This document shows positions 13,931-18,134 of a stretch of DNA of 18,134 nucleotides, in pieces. How positions within the stretch are numbered: the first letter of the stretch is position 1; each line of letters begins with the position of its first letter. The DNA lies in contig URTQ01000010.1 in the NCBI GenBank assembly GCA_900550855.1, forward strand, positions 1 through 18,134, written 5' to 3'. Made by a program: the position numbers and the translations under genes. A model generated the notes under the pieces. That model was not told the origin of the DNA and did no database searches. It saw nothing but the letters and a program-made list of their open reading frames with translations. The DNA is from an uncultured Eubacteriales bacterium (GTDB taxonomy: Bacteria > Bacillota > Clostridia > Christensenellales > CAG-917).

Positions 13931-15193
13931 ATGGACATAATCAGAAAACAACGTATCAACTACACCGTCACCACCACCCTCATAGCCGCAATATTCTTGC
14001 TTGTGGTTTTGGGCGGTTTGTTCGGCGTTGTGTACGGCTCGAACGACGTGTTCATAAACAAGGCTCTCGACAAGGCTTTGGAAGACCCCGAACACTACAA
14101 CGACAACGTCGCAAACGACTTGCGCTGTATCTTTATCTACAAGTATAACGACGGAAGAAAGCCGTACATCGACGGCAAAGTTGACGTATACGGCGACGAC
14201 GCGGCGGAAATTATCCTCAAAGCAATTTCCACCGCCGACGGAAAATTCGAGTACAACGACTGCCACTTCGTCGTGGCAAACAGACAGTATACAAACGGCA
14301 CGCTCTATGCGCTCATCGACCGCACGAGTTATCACAAGCAACTTGCAAACACCGCGATTATGGTGACTTTGCTCTACTGCTGCTCGGTCGTGTTCGTGGC
14401 GCTGCTCGCGCTTTTATCGTCGGCAAGGTTGCTGTTCCCTGTCGCTTCCGCAATGACGAAACAACGCGACCTCATCGCCAACGCTTCGCACGAACTCAAA
14501 ACGCCGCTTACGATTATCGCAACCAACCTCAGCGTAATAAAGAGCGAACCCGATTCCACCGTCAAAGACAACGAGAAGTGGATATCTTCCATATCTACGC
14601 AACTGGTGCGTATGCGCGACCTTGTGAACAGTATGCTGGAACTTAGCAAACTCGAACAGAGCGAACTTCAAAAGCAAGACGTCAATTTCAGCGAAATCGT
14701 CGAGGGCGCGTGCCTCGAATTTGAAGCGACTTGCTTTGAAAAGGACGTGAAACTGCTCACCGAAGTGCAACCCAACCTGCACGTTTACGGCGAAAGCAAA
14801 TCGCTCGAACGCCTCGTCGTCATACTGCTCGACAACGCAATCAAATATTCGGGCGACAACGGCAAAGTGGGTGTAAGGCTGTTCGTGGACTCGAAGCGCA
14901 TACATTTGTCGGTTATGAACACGGGCGAGTGTATTTCGAAAGAGGACGCAAAGCACGTTTTTGACAGATTCTACCGCACGGACGGCGCAAGACAAAACAA
15001 GGACAATCAGAGTTTCGGACTCGGCTTGTCAATAGCGTCGGCAACGGTAAAAGCGCATTGCGGCGAAATCGATTGTCACGGAATCGAGGGCAAAGGCACG
15101 GTGTTCGACGTGTATCTTCCCTCTCTCAAAGTCAAAAAAGACGGCACGCCCATCGAACCGAAAAAGAAAAAGAAATTGTTTGAACTGTGCTAA
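13931..15193 (+). CDS. Sensor histidine kinase
   Basis: A 420-residue membrane sensor kinase. TM1 is near residues 12-35 and TM2 near 140-165, with an extracellular sensing region of about 100 residues rich in Tyr, Asp and Asn and of no recognised fold. The H-box NASHELKTPLT holds phosphoacceptor His187. The ATPase domain has the N-box VILLDNAIKYS (Asn302), FDRFYR and GLGLSIA. No HAMP linker separates TM2 from the dimerisation helix: only about ten residues lie between them. The C-terminus carries a basic run (KKKKK) before LFELC. It pairs with the response regulator just upstream. Its own ribosome binding site is weak (GGGC), and a hairpin lies between the genes. A strong terminator follows. 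Confidence 0.93.
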   Translation: MDIIRKQRINYTVTTTLIAAIFLLVVLGGLFGVVYGSNDVFINKALDKALEDPEHYNDNVANDLRCIFIYKYNDGRKPYIDGKVDVYGDDAAEIILKAISTADGKFEYNDCHFVVANRQYTNGTLYALIDRTSYHKQLANTAIMVTLLYCCSVVFVALLALLSSARLLFPVASAMTKQRDLIANASHELKTPLTIIATNLSVIKSEPDSTVKDNEKWISSISTQLVRMRDLVNSMLELSKLEQSELQKQDVNFSEIVEGACLEFEATCFEKDVKLLTEVQPNLHVYGESKSLERLVVILLDNAIKYSGDNGKVGVRLFVDSKRIHLSVMNTGECISKEDAKHVFDRFYRTDGARQNKDNQSFGLGLSIASATVKAHCGEIDCHGIEGKGTVFDVYLPSLKVKKDGTPIEPKKKKKLFELC

Positions 15194-15194
15194 A

Positions 15195-15224
15195 AAACAG
15201 CGCACCCTTGCAGGTGTGCTGTTT
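15195..15224 (+). terminator. Terminator of the two-component operon
   Basis: A 12-bp stem AAACAGCGCACC (15195-15206) and GGTGTGCTGTTT (15213-15224) with one G-T pair and a CTTGCA loop lies directly after the kinase stop codon. Confidence 0.88.
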
Positions 15225-15252
15225 AATTAATAATTAAGAATTAATAATTAAG
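15225..15252. repeat. Tandem 14-bp repeat AATTAATAATTAAG, two copies
   Basis: Exact copies lie at 15225-15238 and 15239-15252, followed by AATT. The repeat sits between the kinase terminator and a GC-rich hairpin. It resembles AT-rich intergenic repeats found in gut Firmicutes; a part-copy of a small non-coding element is possible. Confidence 0.7.
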
Positions 15253-15260
15253 AATTTTGG

Positions 15261-15277
15261 GTGGGGTTGCACCCCAC
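15261..15277 (-). terminator. Hairpin downstream of the PfoR-like gene
   Basis: GTGGGGT and ACCCCAC form a perfect 7-bp stem around TGC, with AATTT/AAATT pairing possible further out. It lies about 20 bp past the stop of the minus-strand gene. No clean T-run follows, so termination is plausible rather than certain. Confidence 0.55.
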
Positions 15278-15297
15278 ACTCTAAATTATTTAAGTTT

Positions 15298-16680
15298 TTA
15301 GTCTAACTTCTGGTCGCCGTATTTAATTGCGTCGGTTTTGCGCATAAGTTCGCTTACGCCGAACGAGATTGTCGCAGGAAGCACGAACATACAAAGCACT
15401 ATGCCCACACCGAGTTGCCAGTCGGGGATTATGCCCAGCGATGCGTCTATCGTGCCGAATACGCCGACGAGTCCGCTCGTGCCCATTCCGCCGCCAGAAG
15501 CGTTGCAACGAAGCCCCATAAGCACGGCGACGAGTCCGCAAACCGCGCTTGCGACTATTTCGGGAACCATAATCGCAGGCTTTCTCATAATGTTGGGAAT
15601 TTGCAACATACTCGTGCCTACGCCTTGCGAAATGAGTCCGCCCACGCCGTTTTCTCTGAAACTCGCAACGGCAAAGCCTATCATATGCGCAGAGCAACCT
15701 GCAACCGCCGCGCCGCCCGCGATTGCGAATACGTCGGGATTTTCGAGTGCCGTCGCGCTTGTTGCGATTGCCACCCAAATTGCCGCGGAAGACGTCGGCA
15801 TAGTGAGCAAAATGCCCATAACCACCGCAACGAACACGCCGACGATGATTTTGACTGCCGCACCTGCCTCGATTGCCAAAACAATGAGTTTGGCAAGCAA
15901 GTCGATAAGTTTGATAAACGGCCACGCAACGAATATGCCTGCAAGGCACATAAGCATCATTCCGAGAGGAATCAAGATTATGTCAAGTTTGGTTTTGCCT
16001 GCGTAAAGGGATGCGATTTCAACGGTGAGAAGGGAAACGACGTACGCACCGATAGGATTGCCGACCGCGCCGAAAGCAATCGTGAACGAGGCGTTTTGAC
16101 AGAGCGCGCTCACGAGATTGCCCGAAAACGCGCCGACCAAACCCGTTACGGCGGCTGTGAAAATCACGAGCGGTTTTGCGCCCAACTTGTGTGCGATTCC
16201 TATGCCGATACCTGCGCCCATAAGCATTTTTGCAATGCTTGCGATGTAACCGAGAACGTGCGCAAACGAATTGTCGCCGCACCAAGACGCGATTTGAGCG
16301 AGAATAGTGCCTGCGATAAGCGTGCAGAACAAGCCTTGCGCCATACCCGAAAACGCATCGATAAAGTAGCGTTTGCAGTACTTTTTGACAACTTCGAGCG
16401 CCTTTTTGCCCTTGCTTTCGCGAGCGGAATACTCGGACAAAATTCCCTCTTTCTTCTCGCCGTAAACGTCTTGCTCGCAAGAATTTTCTTGCGTGTTGCA
16501 AACTTCTTGCTCGTCTGCGATTGCCGCTTGCGAAAGTTCCGTATTTGCGGTTTGCTCGTTTGCGGAATCCTCGCAAGTCAAAGGGGAATCTTGTGCGTTT
16601 TCACACGAATTATCGTCAAAAACGGTGCTTTTTTCAATGTTTTTATCGTCGTTTTTTTGCATTTTTCTGTCCGTTTGCAT
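15298..16680 (-). CDS. PfoR/PTS-IIC-like polytopic membrane protein with acidic N-terminal extension
   Basis: The 460-residue protein has two parts. Residues 1 to about 95 are hydrophilic, acidic and Asn/Gln/Ser-rich, with cysteines at 26, 36, 61 and 68, and look disordered. From about residue 100 (KRYFIDAFSGMAQGLFCTLI) a glycine- and alanine-rich polytopic domain of around ten hydrophobic segments follows. It matches what I know of the PTS_EIIC_2/PfoR family, annotated either as a sugar PTS IIC component or as a putative regulator near perfringolysin in Clostridium perfringens. Typical members begin near residue 95, so the extension is unusual. No PTS IIA or IIB gene is adjacent, so a sugar-uptake role is not supported. 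It lies 74 bp after the M28-like gene on the same strand. No ribosome binding site is visible; Met7 is an alternative start. Confidence 0.85.
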   Translation of the reverse strand: MQTDRKMQKNDDKNIEKSTVFDDNSCENAQDSPLTCEDSANEQTANTELSQAAIADEQEVCNTQENSCEQDVYGEKKEGILSEYSARESKGKKALEVVKKYCKRYFIDAFSGMAQGLFCTLIAGTILAQIASWCGDNSFAHVLGYIASIAKMLMGAGIGIGIAHKLGAKPLVIFTAAVTGLVGAFSGNLVSALCQNASFTIAFGAVGNPIGAYVVSLLTVEIASLYAGKTKLDIILIPLGMMLMCLAGIFVAWPFIKLIDLLAKLIVLAIEAGAAVKIIVGVFVAVVMGILLTMPTSSAAIWVAIATSATALENPDVFAIAGGAAVAGCSAHMIGFAVASFRENGVGGLISQGVGTSMLQIPNIMRKPAIMVPEIVASAVCGLVAVLMGLRCNASGGGMGTSGLVGVFGTIDASLGIIPDWQLGVGIVLCMFVLPATISFGVSELMRKTDAIKYGDQKLD

Positions 16681-16754
16681 TGAAAATGCGGTTTATTCTC
16701 TATATCGCCGAGTCGGCGTTATTTCTTTCTTGTTTTTTGTAGATTTTTTGCGTT

Positions 16755-18083
16755 TCACTTGCTTTCGACGTCAACGATTTTCATTTCGGAAGACGGCGCG
16801 GTTGCGATTGCGCTTTCTATGGTTTTGGGCGCATTGTCCTCTTTTGCCATAATCTTCATAGCCGCCCCGACGCAGAGCGAGAACAGATTTTCCAAATCGG
16901 ATTTGGAAAGGGATTTGTCGCGCTTGGAATAATCCTTTGCCAAAATCGTTGCGGTCGGATTGCCGTTTTTGGCGAACGCGTCCGATATGAAACCGTGTAG
17001 GGAATTGAATTTGTGCAAAAGGCTGTCGTGCGGCATTGTGGAAACGGTTATGCCCTGCTCTATCGCGCTTGCGTGCACTGCGGACACGACGTCGATTGAA
17101 AAGTCGATGTTGCGCAAAGCGTCGCGCTCTGCGACTTGGAAATTATCGCTCAAAACGTCGCCTATTGCCAAAACTTTTGCCGAAGCAAATTCGGGGTGAG
17201 CCTCTAAAAACGCGTTAGAGCCGCCGTGACCCGAATTTTCAGCGCCGAAGGAAACGTACACTATCTTGGTGTTGTCGGCAAGAAGTTCGGGTTGCTCGGC
17301 AAAATAGGCGTAAGTTGCCATCGCGACAGCCGTCGCCACGCCGTTATTTTCGCGCGCGAAGCGTTCCATAGGCGAGAAGTGCAACACGAACGCCGCTATG
17401 CCGAAAATGCCCGACACGAACGGCAAAATGGTGAACGCGCTTATCTTTGCCGCTACGTTGTCGCCTTGCGTGCCGATTGCCATCTTCAAAATGCAGAACA
17501 GCACGAAAATGAACACGGACAAAGGCGCGATTATCATCGAGAGTTTTCTTACGAGATTAAAATCTTTTATGGGACTTCCGAGCGTTGCGTCGTGGTTGTC
17601 GCAGATGACGAGAATGTTTTTGACGTTCTTTTCGTCCTTGCAACTTTCGCTGACGACGTTGTACGACACTTTTTTGGGCAGAATTTTGCCTGCTTTGCGG
17701 TTGCCGAGATACATAAGCACAAGCACGCTTCCGCCCGAAAGGAACATAACGAGGGACAATAACGTCACGAGTGCGCCCGCGACTCGTCCGCCTGCGAACG
17801 ACACGAAATACACGACGTAGCAGAGCGCGTACCATATGCCCAAAAGCAAAAACGAGCCTCTGCCGAGCAACGTCGGCGCGTTGAACGCTTCAAGACGAGT
17901 TTTTGCGTCGGTTTCGTCGTGAAGTCTGTTGCGAATTGCCCTTGCGCAAGCGGTTTCGTCCTTGCTTGCCGTGATACGATGCGGATATTTTGAAAGTTCG
18001 TGCGAAAATTCCTCGACGAAATCCATCGCGCTTTGCATATCCTCTTTGTTTATTACGCTGTGTTTTTCTTCAAAGCCTGTCAT
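16755..18083 (-). CDS. Membrane-embedded M28-like peptidase with altered metal-site residues
   Basis: A 442-residue protein. An N-terminal helical part is followed by two hydrophobic segments (about 76-98 and 101-126), an M28-like first motif at CDNHDATLGSP (His164, Asp165), two more hydrophobic segments (about 184-203 and 215-236), ENNGVA (245-250) and FGAENSGHGGS (279-289). M28 aminopeptidases bind two zincs through H..D, D, E-E, D/E and H. Here the bridging Asp position is Glu245, the usual Glu-Glu pair is Glu282-Asn283, and the final SDHxxF histidine is not in register (ISDAFAKNG). The enzyme may be altered in metal binding or inactive. It is first in a probable two-gene transcript with the PfoR-like gene. 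The promoter's TATAAT lies six bases before the ATG, implying a leaderless mRNA. Confidence 0.82.
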   Translation of the reverse strand: MTGFEEKHSVINKEDMQSAMDFVEEFSHELSKYPHRITASKDETACARAIRNRLHDETDAKTRLEAFNAPTLLGRGSFLLLGIWYALCYVVYFVSFAGGRVAGALVTLLSLVMFLSGGSVLVLMYLGNRKAGKILPKKVSYNVVSESCKDEKNVKNILVICDNHDATLGSPIKDFNLVRKLSMIIAPLSVFIFVLFCILKMAIGTQGDNVAAKISAFTILPFVSGIFGIAAFVLHFSPMERFARENNGVATAVAMATYAYFAEQPELLADNTKIVYVSFGAENSGHGGSNAFLEAHPEFASAKVLAIGDVLSDNFQVAERDALRNIDFSIDVVSAVHASAIEQGITVSTMPHDSLLHKFNSLHGFISDAFAKNGNPTATILAKDYSKRDKSLSKSDLENLFSLCVGAAMKIMAKEDNAPKTIESAIATAPSSEMKIVDVESK

Positions 18084-18089
18084 AGTTCT

Positions 18090-18117
18090 ATTATAACACG
18101 CTTTTTTTATTTATCAA
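18090..18117 (-). promoter_or_regulatory. Promoter of the M28-like gene, leaderless type
   Basis: Minus-strand -35 TTGATA (18112-18117) and perfect -10 TATAAT (18090-18095) are 16 bases apart. Only six bases (AGAACT) separate the -10 from the ATG at 18083, so transcription should begin at or next to the A of the ATG. Confidence 0.75.
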
Positions 18118-18134
18118 CCTTGAAAGGAACATTG

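Noticed and set aside
15415..16683. 422-codon plus-strand frame opposite the PfoR-like gene
   Set aside because: Composition (Arg, His, Asn, Cys-rich) is that of an antisense shadow; the minus strand encodes a coherent polytopic membrane protein.
1..18134. tRNA, rRNA, CRISPR, insertion sequence or prophage genes
   Set aside because: No cloverleaf, rRNA-like stretch, regularly spaced repeats, transposase, integrase or terminal inverted repeats were seen.

Overview
The window looks like a chromosomal segment of a low- to mid-GC Gram-positive bacterium, most likely a gut-type member of Clostridia (Bacillota). The signs are a type III glutamine synthetase, a transketolase split into two genes, a monofunctional formate-tetrahydrofolate ligase, lipobox lipoproteins, sigma-A-type promoters with 16-17 nt spacers, and clear GGAGG ribosome binding sites in front of about half the genes. 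I see no tRNA, rRNA, CRISPR array, transposase or phage structural gene. Almost every convergent gene pair is separated by a strong intrinsic terminator.

Layout. From 1 to 2741 lies purB-purA (minus), which converts IMP to AMP; purA runs off the left edge. A divergent intergenic region (2742-3151) holds the purBA promoter with a terminator-like leader hairpin, and the promoter of glutamine synthetase III (3152-5230, plus). Positions 5353-7110 hold the two transketolase subunits (minus). They are followed upstream by a small lipoprotein (7180-7626), dapB (7722-8462), and a two-gene unit of a double zinc-ribbon protein and a lipoprotein (8596-9652). That unit is divergent from a 70-residue XRE/Cro-type regulator (9748-9960). 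Next come fhs (10061-11746, minus), a small membrane protein with a cysteine-rich tail (11952-12296, plus), a HAD phosphatase (12357-13004, minus), an OmpR-type response regulator and its histidine kinase (13161-15193, plus), a PfoR/PTS-IIC-like membrane protein (15298-16680, minus) and a membrane-embedded M28-like peptidase with substituted active-site residues (16755-18083, minus).

Most of this is ordinary core metabolism: purines, ammonia assimilation, pentose phosphates, one-carbon units and lysine/peptidoglycan precursors. Two things stand out. First, purA is a mosaic. Codons 1-227 use CTT/CTC/TTG for leucine and CAA for glutamine, while codons after about 259 use only CTG and CAG and are much richer in G+C. 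The switch falls on a conserved protein motif and is most simply an assembly chimera, with intragenic recombination as the alternative. Second, the XRE regulator, zinc-ribbon protein and lipoprotein share one 95-bp intergenic region carrying two near-identical 19-bp repeats. One of these fills the spacer of a consensus TTGACA/TATACT promoter. This looks like a compact, self-regulated module that I cannot assign to a known system.
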